Source: JBJHBP01 sp050485685 (GTDB lineage Bacteria; Pseudomonadota; Gammaproteobacteria; Steroidobacterales; Rariloculaceae). Taken from it: a stretch of 64,000 nt of DNA. The stretch spans positions 36,735 through 100,734 of the forward strand of contig JBJHBW010000010.1 in assembly GCA_050485685.1 (NCBI GenBank), given 5' to 3'. Shown here piece by piece: positions 1 to 8,117 of this stretch (positions are counted from its first letter, which is position 1; each line of letters begins with the position of its first letter). Position numbers and translations under genes: made by a program. The notes under the pieces are model-generated. The model was not told where the DNA came from, searched no databases, and saw only the letters and a program-made list of their open reading frames with translations.

Positions 1-1924
1 GATTCGCGCCGTCTGCGTATTTGTTCTGTTGCCGTTCATGGCAGCGTGTTCCGATCAACTCACGGCTGACTGGCCGACCGACGATATCGTACAGCATGTC
101 GCGATCGACTCGCAGCGAGAGAGCCTGCTTGATCAGGCCCTCGTCTTGCGTGATCCCGGCGGAGAATTGACGCTGCAGGACCTGCTCGACTTTGACGAGG
201 CGACTGTGGCGCAGCGTTTCAGTCCGTTGCGAGGTCGCTTCTCCTTCGGCTACACCCGGGACGCCGTTTGGATACGCTTCGTGCTCGCAGCGCCCGAAGT
301 GCAGGACGCCATGGAGCGCCTGGTCGTGGTGAGACCTCCTTTCCTGCAGGACCTGCGCCTTTACAGTCAGACGGCGGACGGCTCCTGGTCGGAGCAGCGT
401 GCCGGCACTGCGGTGCCGGTCGCGGAGCGGGCAATGATCGTCCCGGAGATCGTGATTCCGCTGCATGTGATATCGGAACCCCGTGTGCACTACCTGCGTG
501 TGCAGACGCGCAGCACCATGGTCATGTCACTGGACCTTTGGCATCCGGGTGCGTTCGTGGAAAGGTCGGCCGGGGTCTATACCCGCCATGGCATTTTTCT
601 CGGCATGGTGACGACCGCAATCGTGATCACTCTGTTGTGCGCACTGTGGATGCGCCAGCGTGTTTTCTGGTTTGCAACTGCCTATCTGGTCTCCTATGCA
701 TTGCTGCTGTTTGTCCTCAATGGCTACGATCAGATCAGCGTGTATCCGGGCGCGCCGTACCTCAGTAATCAGACCGTTGGCCTATTGTCGGTGGGTGCGG
801 CGGCACTGCTGGTCGGGTTTTCACTTGCCTATCTTGAACCGCGATCGGCCTATCCCCGGTTCACCCGTGTGCTCGAAGTGCTGGCCTGGATCTGCGCAGC
901 TGGGGTGCTGGTGTCGCTGTTGGGAAGATATGGGTCGATAGCGGCGCCCGCAGCACTGCTGATTACAGCAATCAGCGTATTGCTGATGGTGCTGTACTTT
1001 CTGATGCTTCGCCATGCGCGCCAGCGCGCAATCATCATGATTGCCCTGTTCGTGTTCCCTTTGATCGCCGTGCTCATCCAGCTGGTGCGCAACATGGGGT
1101 TGCTGCCGGTCAACTTCTGGACCACGGATCTGTGGGAAAGGACCGCTTTCTTTCAGATACCGTTTGCGGCGGTTGTCGTGCTGTTACGGGTGCGTGAAGA
1201 GGCGATGAGGCACCGACTTGCTATCAACCGCGAGCGCGCGCAACGACAGTTTCTGCACCTGATAGCTCACGAGATCAGGACGCCCCTGTCGGTTCTGACG
1301 ACTGCGCTCGCGAACCTGCGCGCACGCATGTCTGCCGACAAGGACGATCAGTTGCCGCGTTTCCAACGCATGGAAGCGGCGCTGGGACGCCTCAATGCGC
1401 TGGTGGACAATGCCCTTGCCGAAGACCGTCTGCGGCTGCTCTCGCATGAGCCGCGCCTGGAGCCCATCGCACCCTCGCGGTTTGCTGCCCACGTCTGCGA
1501 GTTGCTGTCGCTGGATAATGACCGACACACTCTGCGGGTTGCGCTGCCCGATGACGATACGCCGGTCAGCATGGATGTGGAGTGGCTGGTGCTGGCGACG
1601 CTGAACCTGCTGGACAATGCCGTCAAGTACTCTCCCGATGGCGGGCAGATCGGGCTTTCCCTGGATAGACAGCGGGGGCAGTTCTGCATCACGGTGTCCG
1701 ATCAGGGTCCCGGCATAGCGCCGGAGGATCAGTCGCTGGTGTTCAGTCGCTTTTTTCGTGCCGACAGTGTCAGCCAGCGGGCCGACACCCCGGGTCTGGG
1801 TCTTGGTCTGTATCTGGTCAGGGAGGTGGTGCGACGCCACGGTGGCGATGTGGAGCTGGTCAGCAGTCCGGGTCAGGGCAGTACGTTCACGATCCGGATT
1901 CCGGTCGATGCGACATCGGTCTGA
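1..1924 (+). CDS. 7TM-DISM sensor histidine kinase, 5' end outside window
   Basis: Membrane sensor kinase. An extracytoplasmic 7TMR-DISM-type beta domain comes first, then about seven hydrophobic segments (roughly residues 185-390), a HisKA dimerisation domain with the phospho-accepting His in HLIAHEIRTP (near residue 414, counted from position 29), and a HATPase domain with N box NLLDNAVKYS, G1 DQGPGIA and G2 GLGLGLYL. The frame is open back to base 2. The residues before the first in-frame TTG (29) and ATG (38) are hydrophobic and end in LPFMAAC, which resembles a lipoprotein signal with Cys as acceptor, so the true start is probably left of the window. No response regulator follows; ppa is next, 112 bp away. 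The ligand is unknown; 7TM-DISM kinases generally sense small molecules such as carbohydrates. Confidence 0.9.
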   Translation, partial: IRAVCVFVLLPFMAACSDQLTADWPTDDIVQHVAIDSQRESLLDQALVLRDPGGELTLQDLLDFDEATVAQRFSPLRGRFSFGYTRDAVWIRFVLAAPEVQDAMERLVVVRPPFLQDLRLYSQTADGSWSEQRAGTAVPVAERAMIVPEIVIPLHVISEPRVHYLRVQTRSTMVMSLDLWHPGAFVERSAGVYTRHGIFLGMVTTAIVITLLCALWMRQRVFWFATAYLVSYALLLFVLNGYDQISVYPGAPYLSNQTVGLLSVGAAALLVGFSLAYLEPRSAYPRFTRVLEVLAWICAAGVLVSLLGRYGSIAAPAALLITAISVLLMVLYFLMLRHARQRAIIMIALFVFPLIAVLIQLVRNMGLLPVNFWTTDLWERTAFFQIPFAAVVVLLRVREEAMRHRLAINRERAQRQFLHLIAHEIRTPLSVLTTALANLRARMSADKDDQLPRFQRMEAALGRLNALVDNALAEDRLRLLSHEPRLEPIAPSRFAAHVCELLSLDNDRHTLRVALPDDDTPVSMDVEWLVLATLNLLDNAVKYSPDGGQIGLSLDRQRGQFCITVSDQGPGIAPEDQSLVFSRFFRADSVSQRADTPGLGLGLYLVREVVRRHGGDVELVSSPGQGSTFTIRIPVDATSV

Positions 1925-2036
1925 AGGCAGCGGAGGCATGAGCCCGGTTATGTGACGCCATCTCTTCCGGATTTTTTTCCCGGCTGCCGATAGAATAGCG
2001 ACCCTTCACGGCCTCGACGTCCACAGCGGGTGACAC

Positions 2037-2573
2037 ATGCATCTTGAAGCCATTCCCATCGGCAACAATCCTCCCGAGGAAGTCAACGTCATCGTCGAGG
2101 TGCCGGTAGGCGGCGAGCCGATCAAGTACGAGATGCACAAGGCTTACGGCACCATGGTCGTGGACAGGTTTCTCTACACCTCCATGCGCTATCCCGGGAA
2201 CTACGGTTTCATTCCGCACACGCTGTCGGAAGACGGAGATCCGTGCGATGTACTGGTTGCGAATCAGCGCGGCGTGGTGCCTGGTGCGGTCATGGCCGTG
2301 CGGCCGGTGGGCGTGCTTAAGATGCAGGACGAAGCCGGAAGCGACGAGAAGATCATCGCAGTACCGGTGACGCGCCTTTCGCGTCGCTACGAGAAGGTTC
2401 ACAACTATACGGACCTGCCCGACATCACTGTCAGTCAGGTAGAGCATTTCTTCCAGCACTACAAGGACCTGGAAAGCTCCAAGTGGGTGAAGATGCTTGG
2501 CTGGGGGGATGCCGACGAAGCGCGCCGTTTCATCGTGGAGGCAATCGAGCGGGCAAGGCAGCAGGGGCAATAG
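2037..2573 (+). CDS. ppa: Inorganic pyrophosphatase (family I)
   Basis: Soluble Mg-dependent pyrophosphatase of 178 aa, the usual bacterial length, which hydrolyses PPi to two phosphates and so drives biosynthetic reactions. The signature EDGDPCDVLV carries the metal-binding aspartates. Other family hallmarks are KYE near residue 29 (KYEMHKAYG), YPGNYGFIPHT and KWVKMLGW. The gene stands alone after the kinase. A -10-like TAGAAT (1991-1996) lies about 40 bp upstream of the ATG, without a convincing -35 element. It converges with ctaG, with only 5 bp between the stop codons. Confidence 0.97.
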   Translation: MHLEAIPIGNNPPEEVNVIVEVPVGGEPIKYEMHKAYGTMVVDRFLYTSMRYPGNYGFIPHTLSEDGDPCDVLVANQRGVVPGAVMAVRPVGVLKMQDEAGSDEKIIAVPVTRLSRRYEKVHNYTDLPDITVSQVEHFFQHYKDLESSKWVKMLGWGDADEARRFIVEAIERARQQGQ

Positions 2574-2578
2574 CACCG

Positions 2579-3397
2579 TCACTGCGGCATGCGTTTCAGC
2601 CACAGAATTGCCAAAGCGAGTCCCGCACTCGCATACACAAGTCCGCCCGGTACCCACATGACAAGTCCGGCCAGTTGCTGATCCGACAGGCTGTCGAATC
2701 CTCTGAAGCCGGCTGGATGATCGGGGTATAGCACCTGCGGCGCAAACGTCATCAGTGCGCCCAGCATGCCGGTGTGCATCATGGTCAGTACGGCCAGCAC
2801 GGTGGCGGTGCCGAAACGTGCGTGGCCCATTCTCCCCGGTGCGATCAGGCTCCACCAGAACCACAGGCCCGTCACGAAGAACGACAGGTGTGCGACGTCG
2901 TGCAAGGCACGATGTGCAGCGGCCAGCTGATAGAGCACGGGCAGGTGCCACAGCCAGATCACGATGCCATGCGCGACAAATGCCGTAATCGGGGTGTTTG
3001 CGGCGGCCTTGTACAGCCGGCCCAGCCACGGTCCTGCGCGCCGCCGCACGGCGCCGGGCAGTGCCTGCATGTACTGCGGCATGGGCCGTGCCAGCAGCAA
3101 CAGTGGGGGTACCACCGCGAGCAGCAGCATGTGTTGTGTCATGTGTCCGACCAGCGTGGCATGTGCCCAGCGGGCAATCGGTCCGATCAGGGTGACGACA
3201 AGCAGTGCCCATCCGCACAGGAATAGCGTCACCCTTGCCGTAGCCGGGCGTTGCAGTGCGCGCTGTACGCCGTAAAGGTAGCCGAGAAAAGACAATGCCA
3301 GGGCCCACGTAATCCAGTCAGTCACCAGCGCGGCCGGGGTGTGTGCCATGGCCGGAACCGGAAGCAGCAGTGCTGCGGAGAGGATCAGGCGCTGCAA
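2579..3397 (-). CDS. ctaG: CtaG-type (caa3_CtaG) cytochrome oxidase assembly/membrane protein
   Basis: Polytopic membrane protein of about 272 aa in the caa3_CtaG family, which is associated with copper delivery or assembly of haem-copper oxidases. This is not the Cox11-type CtaG. A cleavable leader (LILSAALLLPVPAMAH) is followed by about seven hydrophobic segments; the conserved features include HMTQHMLL, HGIVIWLWHLP, HDVAHLSFF and MMHTGMLGALM with paired His and Met suitable for copper. I chose the TTG at 3397 because it gives a clean signal peptide and a 13-bp overlap with the upstream gene; the frame itself extends further. It is the last gene of the oxidase operon, so co-assembly is the natural reading. 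Confidence 0.85.
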   Translation of the reverse strand: MQRLILSAALLLPVPAMAHTPAALVTDWITWALALSFLGYLYGVQRALQRPATARVTLFLCGWALLVVTLIGPIARWAHATLVGHMTQHMLLLAVVPPLLLLARPMPQYMQALPGAVRRRAGPWLGRLYKAAANTPITAFVAHGIVIWLWHLPVLYQLAAAHRALHDVAHLSFFVTGLWFWWSLIAPGRMGHARFGTATVLAVLTMMHTGMLGALMTFAPQVLYPDHPAGFRGFDSLSDQQLAGLVMWVPGGLVYASAGLALAILWLKRMPQ

Positions 3398-3765
3398 GGT
3401 GTCGCCATCAGGATCGGCAAGGCAATGAACACCAGCGCCGCCAGCGACAGTGAGAGGACCAGGCCCTCGACAGTGTGCCGGAATGTCAGTGTCTGCTGCG
3501 GCTCGCCGGGCAGCGCGGAGACCAGTCGTCGTGACCAGCGCAGCAGCATAACGACCAGAGCTGCTCCGTGTCCGATTGCGATGGCTGCCAGAATGACAGT
3601 GACGGGATGGGAAAGGCCAGCAGCGCCGGAGACCGGAAGCGCGCGGCAACTGAGCGCATGCCCCGCATATAACGCGACGAACGCGCTTGCCCAGACCATG
3701 ACGCCGGCGCTGATGCGCACCAGGGCCCCCGCCCCGAGATGCCGATTCTGATCAGAACCGCTCAC
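3385..3765 (-). CDS. Small three-helix membrane protein in cytochrome oxidase operon
   Basis: About 126 aa with three hydrophobic segments (around residues 13-32, 50-70 and 95-118). I take the GTG at 3765, ten bases after the stop of the subunit I/III gene; longer versions would run into that gene. It overlaps ctaG by 13 bp, so it is translated within the oxidase operon. The motif WASAFVALYAGHALSC, with a His and a Cys close together in the first helix, resembles unnamed proteins I associate with this operon type. Function is unknown; a small oxidase subunit or an assembly factor is the likely role. It is not homologous to subunit IV in any way I can recognise. Confidence 0.7.
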   Translation of the reverse strand: MSGSDQNRHLGAGALVRISAGVMVWASAFVALYAGHALSCRALPVSGAAGLSHPVTVILAAIAIGHGAALVVMLLRWSRRLVSALPGEPQQTLTFRHTVEGLVLSLSLAALVFIALPILMATPCSA

Positions 3766-3775
3766 ACTCGCACCG

Positions 3776-6307
3776 TCACGCCTGAACTCCGAACAGCGCG
3801 GGCAGGGCGTACACGAGTCCAAGCGCCACCAGCGTGACCACGGTTGTGTAGCCAGTCCACAGTCGAATGATGCGCAAGTCCAGGCTGCGCTTTCGTGAAA
3901 CGAATCCCCTCTGCCAGCGCAGCAGGCCGAACCCCGCCATCACGCCGGTCAGCGCAGCGTGCAGGGCACAGTAGCCGAGCAGAAAGGTCGTGACCGCGGC
4001 GTACGCGTGCGTTGTCGGCGCGGCAACGCCCGTTGTGATCTGGGTGGCCAGCGTCACCGTTGCGATCAGCGCGCCTGCCAGGGCCAGCAACAGACCAGCA
4101 ACCGGCCTGGCACCGGCCGCGTTGCTGCGTACGGCGCCGTGCATGCCAAGCATGGATGCGATCACGGCTGCAGCGCCGATCAGCGGCAGTGCGGGCGGGT
4201 TGCTGATGTACGACGCCGGTGGCCAGGCGGGTGCGACCACCCACAGATACAGGTAGCCGAACAGCAGGGTGATGAAGAACGTGCCGTTGACGAGCAGTCC
4301 CGCCGCCATGCCCCACCAGCCGGGTGCATCGCGCACCTGGGCGTGCAGTGGCAGTTGCAGGCCGCAGCCGGCATCGAGATCAGGCCAGTCCTTCTTAAGG
4401 CCCGTGGACCATGCCCAGCGCAGTGCGGCGCCCAGCGCTGTCAGTGCCCCGACGGCGGACAGCCAGTAAAGACCGGCAAGAAATCCGACAAAGAAGACGG
4501 CCAGCAATGCAGCCGTGATCAGTGGCAGAAAGCTGGGGCCGGGCAGCAGTATGATCTGATCAGGACGGCCGGTGATCGCGTGCACGCCCAGCGTTTCCTG
4601 CCAGCCGTGACGCACCGCGGCGAGATGCCCGCGGCCGTTGTCGATGTCATCCTGAAGCGTGTCCTGATTCCAGAGCGGCTCGCGCGACTCGACTACAGGC
4701 AGACTGGCGAAGTTCCAGGCTTGCGGCGGGTGAGACAGCGACCATTCCAGCGTTCCTGCGCGCCAGGGATTGCGCTCGCTGCGTTCACCGGCCCGGCATT
4801 GCACGATCATGTCTACGAGGAATGCTGCGAATCCCACGGTGAGCACGAAACCGCCAATGGAGCTGACCAGATTCAGCCACTCCCAGCCCAGGCCCTCGGG
4901 GTAGGTGTAGATCCGTCGCGGCATGCCGAGAAGCCCGGTCAGGTGCATGTGCAGGAAGGTCAGATTGAAACCGATGAAGATCAGCCAGAATGCCCATTTG
5001 CCAAGCGACGCCGACGGCGCCCTGCCGGTCATCAGCGGCAGCCAGTAGTACGCGGCGGCCAGCAGCGGAAACACGAAGCCGCCGATCAGCACGTAATGCA
5101 GATGCGCGACCACGAAATGCGTGTCATGCGCCTGCCAGTTGAATGGCACCAGCGCGAGCATCACGCCGGTCAGGCCGCCGCAGACGAAGATGAACAGGAA
5201 CCCGAACAGGTAAAGCATGGGCAGCTGTCGCACCGGCCTGCCGTTCCACAGTGTGGCCAGCCATGCGAAGAACTGAATCGCCGTGGGGACCGCGACGAAC
5301 ATGCTGGCGGCGGAGAAGAATACCAGCGCCAGATGCGGGATGCCCACCGTGAACATGTGGTGCACCCACAGGCCGAAGCTGATGAAGCCGGTGGCGATGA
5401 CGGCCGCGACAATCCACGCATAGCCGACGATGGGCCGGCGCGCGAACGTCGGAATCATCATCGATACCACAGCTGCGGCCGGCAGAAAGATGATGTAGAC
5501 CTCGGGATGGCCGAACAGCCAGAAAAGGTGCTGCCACAGCAGAGGGTCGCCCCCGAGAGCGGTGTCAAAGAATGGCCACTCGAACGCGCGTTCGATTTCC
5601 AGCAGTATCGAGCCGAGGATCAGCGGCGGGAAGCCGACCACCATCATCAGCGCGGTGATCAGTATGTACCAGCCGAACAGCGGCATGCGGTTCAGGCTCA
5701 TGCCGCTGCTGCGCACCTTGAGCACGGTGGCGACCAGTTCTATGCCAAAAGCGATCGCCGACACCTCGACGAACGTGATGCCTATGAGCCAGACATCGGC
5801 ATTGATGCCGGGTGAGTAGGTCGCCCCTGAGAGCGGTGTGTACATGAACCAGCCGCTGTCCGGTGCGACGCCGGCAAACAGGGCGATCAGCAGTATCGAA
5901 CCGCCGAACAGATAGCACCAGTAGCCGAAAGCACTGAGGCGGGGAAATGACAGGTCGCGCGCGCCCAGGAACTTCGGAATGAAGTACAGCCCCAGCCCCT
6001 CTATCAGCGGAATCGCAAACAGGAACATCATCACCGTGCCATGCATGGTGAAGATCTGGTTGTAGGTATCGTGATCGAGGAACGGATTGCCCGGAATCGC
6101 CAGCTGCGCGCGGATCAGCATGGACAGCAGACCGCCGATGACGAAAAACACCAGGCTCGTGACTATGAACCTCAGGCCGATGACCGAGTGATTGACCGCG
6201 GCCAGACGCCCTATGCCTGATGGTGTCGCATACACGGCATCCAGCTCGCGCATCCGCTGTTCCCGGGGTGTGCGCTGATCCTGCTGTGCGGTTGATGGGT
6301 CGCTCAC
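3776..6307 (-). CDS. ctaD: Cytochrome c oxidase subunit I/III fusion
   Basis: 843-aa fusion. Residues 1 to about 560 are the 12-helix subunit I and about 625-843 a five-helix subunit III. It reduces O2 to water in the inner membrane. Haem and copper ligands are present: His89 and His404 (haem a), His402 (haem a3), His267, His316 and His317 (CuB), with Tyr271 for the His-Tyr crosslink. Glu269 in GHPEVY marks an A1-type enzyme, and the D-channel entry Asp118 is present. Other proton-channel positions look substituted: Gln345 where the K-channel Lys is expected, and Leu107, Ser125 and Glu190 at the D-channel Asn positions (R. sphaeroides Lys362, Asn121, Asn139, Asn207). The ATG at 6307 overlaps the subunit II stop by 4 bp. 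Confidence 0.95.
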   Translation of the reverse strand: MSDPSTAQQDQRTPREQRMRELDAVYATPSGIGRLAAVNHSVIGLRFIVTSLVFFVIGGLLSMLIRAQLAIPGNPFLDHDTYNQIFTMHGTVMMFLFAIPLIEGLGLYFIPKFLGARDLSFPRLSAFGYWCYLFGGSILLIALFAGVAPDSGWFMYTPLSGATYSPGINADVWLIGITFVEVSAIAFGIELVATVLKVRSSGMSLNRMPLFGWYILITALMMVVGFPPLILGSILLEIERAFEWPFFDTALGGDPLLWQHLFWLFGHPEVYIIFLPAAAVVSMMIPTFARRPIVGYAWIVAAVIATGFISFGLWVHHMFTVGIPHLALVFFSAASMFVAVPTAIQFFAWLATLWNGRPVRQLPMLYLFGFLFIFVCGGLTGVMLALVPFNWQAHDTHFVVAHLHYVLIGGFVFPLLAAAYYWLPLMTGRAPSASLGKWAFWLIFIGFNLTFLHMHLTGLLGMPRRIYTYPEGLGWEWLNLVSSIGGFVLTVGFAAFLVDMIVQCRAGERSERNPWRAGTLEWSLSHPPQAWNFASLPVVESREPLWNQDTLQDDIDNGRGHLAAVRHGWQETLGVHAITGRPDQIILLPGPSFLPLITAALLAVFFVGFLAGLYWLSAVGALTALGAALRWAWSTGLKKDWPDLDAGCGLQLPLHAQVRDAPGWWGMAAGLLVNGTFFITLLFGYLYLWVVAPAWPPASYISNPPALPLIGAAAVIASMLGMHGAVRSNAAGARPVAGLLLALAGALIATVTLATQITTGVAAPTTHAYAAVTTFLLGYCALHAALTGVMAGFGLLRWQRGFVSRKRSLDLRIIRLWTGYTTVVTLVALGLVYALPALFGVQA

Positions 6308-7038
6308 GGGTCCGCACCGTACTCTTCAGATGCCGCCTCCAGCCAGCCTGCGAACGCATCCGCTTCATGCACAGTGACTTCAAACGACATCAGCGCGTGA
6401 AGTGCGCCGCAGAACTCCGCGCACTGCCCCTGCATGCGGCCGGTGCGTATCGGCCGCAGCCGCAGCGTATTCGTGCGGCCCGGAATCGCATCCACCTTGC
6501 CGCCCAGCGAAGGCACCCAGAACGAATGAATCACATCCGACGTCTGCACATGTATGTCCACACGTGCACCGACGGGAAGGTGCAGTTCGTCTGCGGTCTC
6601 GGCAACAGGCCCGCCTTCGCCCAGATACTCGAACTGCCACCACCACTGATGTCCGGTGGCGCGGATTTCCAGATCGGCCGGGCCCAGTGGCAGCATCGAT
6701 TCGCCACTGCGCACGCCGTACACGAGCAGCAGTACGATGACGAGCAGTGGCAGCACGACACCGCCCCCGACAAGAATCTTCCTTGCCGGCCACTGCAGTG
6801 GATCGCGGTGTCGCCGGTAAACGGCATGCAGCCACAAAGTGCTCATCAGCGTCATGAACACCAGCGTGCCGATCATCATGATCCAGCTGATGCGCGCGAT
6901 ATCGGCAGCTCCCTGACCGGCCGGATCCAGCGTCGACATTGTGCCGCTGCAGCCGGTCGTTCCCCACAGGGCGATGAAACTGATCGCGATGACGACGATG
7001 ATACGATGAGCGGATGTTGCGGACTGATGTTCAGTCAT
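6304..7038 (-). CDS. coxB: Cytochrome c oxidase subunit II (CuA), lipoprotein
   Basis: 244-aa subunit II, which takes electrons from a c-type cytochrome through the binuclear CuA site. All CuA ligands are visible: His171, Cys206, Glu208, Cys210, His214 and Met217 (HSFWVPSLGG and CAEFCGALHALM). Two transmembrane helices (about 50-72 and 89-108) precede the periplasmic cupredoxin domain, with the electron-entry patch GHQWWWQFEY. The leader ends in TTGC (Cys30), so the N-terminus is probably lipidated. No CxxCH is present, so it lacks the cytochrome c domain of classical caa3 enzymes. It is first in the operon. Its ATG shares the bases CATG with the divergent DUF2231 gene, so no intergenic promoter fits between them. 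Confidence 0.95.
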   Translation of the reverse strand: MTEHQSATSAHRIIVVIAISFIALWGTTGCSGTMSTLDPAGQGAADIARISWIMMIGTLVFMTLMSTLWLHAVYRRHRDPLQWPARKILVGGGVVLPLLVIVLLLVYGVRSGESMLPLGPADLEIRATGHQWWWQFEYLGEGGPVAETADELHLPVGARVDIHVQTSDVIHSFWVPSLGGKVDAIPGRTNTLRLRPIRTGRMQGQCAEFCGALHALMSFEVTVHEADAFAGWLEAASEEYGADP

Positions 7039-7513
7039 GGTGAAGGAACCCCAACCGGACGACGATCGTGGCAGTCGCGTGGCAATTGCCGGTCACCCGA
7101 TACATGCGATGCTGGTGACTTTCCCGATCGCGTTTCTGATGAGTGTGGTCGCGACCGATCTCGCCTGGATCGCCACCGGCGATTTCTTCTGGTTGCGCCT
7201 GTCGATGTGGCTTGCCGGGGTCGGTGCGATTGCCGGTGCCGTGGCGGGTGTGGCCGGCACCATAGAACTGCTGCTGATTCCCGGCGTTCGTCGTCGCGGT
7301 GTCAGCTGGAGCCATTTTGTTGCAGCTGTCATGCTGATTTCCGTCGCGTTCACGAACTGGTACCTGCGCCTCGCGGGGGGTGAAGACATGGTCATACCGT
7401 GGGCGTTCACACTTTCGGTGCTTGGTGCCGTGCTCGTTGCCGTGGCCGGCTGGCTGGGCGGCAATCTCGTGTTTGATCACCGCATCGGCGTCGTCGACGA
7501 GGACGGTGACTGA
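7037..7513 (+). CDS. DUF2231 membrane protein
   Basis: 158-aa inner-membrane protein with four hydrophobic helices and the family signature GHPIHAMLVTFPIAF near the N-terminus. The family's function is unknown; conserved His residues in the first helix suggest haem or metal binding, but that is inference. The ATG at 7037 overlaps the divergent coxB start codon base for base. An in-frame GTG at 7079, just before AIAGHPIH, would leave about 40 bp between the genes and keep the whole family domain. No strong ribosome-binding site supports either start. It converges with the HemJ-like gene. Confidence 0.8.
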   Translation: MVKEPQPDDDRGSRVAIAGHPIHAMLVTFPIAFLMSVVATDLAWIATGDFFWLRLSMWLAGVGAIAGAVAGVAGTIELLLIPGVRRRGVSWSHFVAAVMLISVAFTNWYLRLAGGEDMVIPWAFTLSVLGAVLVAVAGWLGGNLVFDHRIGVVDEDGD

Positions 7514-7527
7514 ATCCTGCGCTGCCC

Positions 7528-7953
7528 TCATACCGGTTTCCAGCTGACCAGGATGATGACCAGCGTGATCAGGATCGCAGCGGGCAGAATCAGCAGCAGG
7601 TGGGTAGCCGGTCTGTGCAAGGACGGCTGTTCCAGCAGCAGGCCCATGACCCGGCCCATCCAGACATGCAGCAGCACCATGCCCGCGACGGTAATCAGTT
7701 TCAGGACGATCCACCCGGCGATCGATGCAGCGAGAAACACCAGCACGGTGCCGGATACCACGCCGACTACTGCCGCTGGCGACATCAGCGCGACATAGAC
7801 GATTCGCGTCTGGCGGCGCAGACGTCGGAACGCGACTTCATCGTTCCATGTGCCGGGATGTGCCGCGAACAGGCCGGGCAGGTAGAGCAGGCCCGCGGCC
7901 CATATCACGATAGCGGCAATATGAATCAGTTTCAGGCTGACATATGCGCTCAC
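7528..7953 (-). CDS. hemJ: HemJ/CopD-like membrane protein
   Basis: About 141 aa with four transmembrane helices. The N-terminal motif YVSLKLIHIAAIVIWAAG, then LLYLPGLF, LMSPAAVV and a later LLHVWMG match the HemJ (UPF0093) pattern, in which conserved His and Arg/Lys residues bind haem and support oxygen-independent protoporphyrinogen IX oxidation. CopD-like proteins are the main alternative, because sequence identity to true HemJ is only partial. I chose the GTG at 7953, preceded by GGAG about 12 bp upstream and giving the short N-terminus typical of HemJ; an ATG at 8001 is possible. Its place beside the oxidase genes fits haem supply. Confidence 0.65.
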   Translation of the reverse strand: MSAYVSLKLIHIAAIVIWAAGLLYLPGLFAAHPGTWNDEVAFRRLRRQTRIVYVALMSPAAVVGVVSGTVLVFLAASIAGWIVLKLITVAGMVLLHVWMGRVMGLLLEQPSLHRPATHLLLILPAAILITLVIILVSWKPV

Positions 7954-8117
7954 GGTGAGCTGCTTTCTCCGCTTTGCGACGGGCACTTCACTGTACACCA
8001 TCAGCTGCGCGGGGCGGGCTGTGGCCTGTAGTGATCCGGCGCCATCTTCGGTATGTTGAAATCTGCTGCCATGATTGATGAGTATCGACACGGGCCGATG
8101 CGCAAGCCTGCCTCGAC

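Noticed and set aside
1887..3308. Minus-strand frame spanning ppa and ctaG
   Set aside because: It runs across ppa in antisense and overlaps ctaG in another frame; no family features.
3959..5815. Long open frame on the plus strand opposite the oxidase subunit I/III gene
   Set aside because: It encodes a Gln/Arg/His-rich chain without any recognisable domain and mirrors the strong codon bias of the real gene on the other strand.
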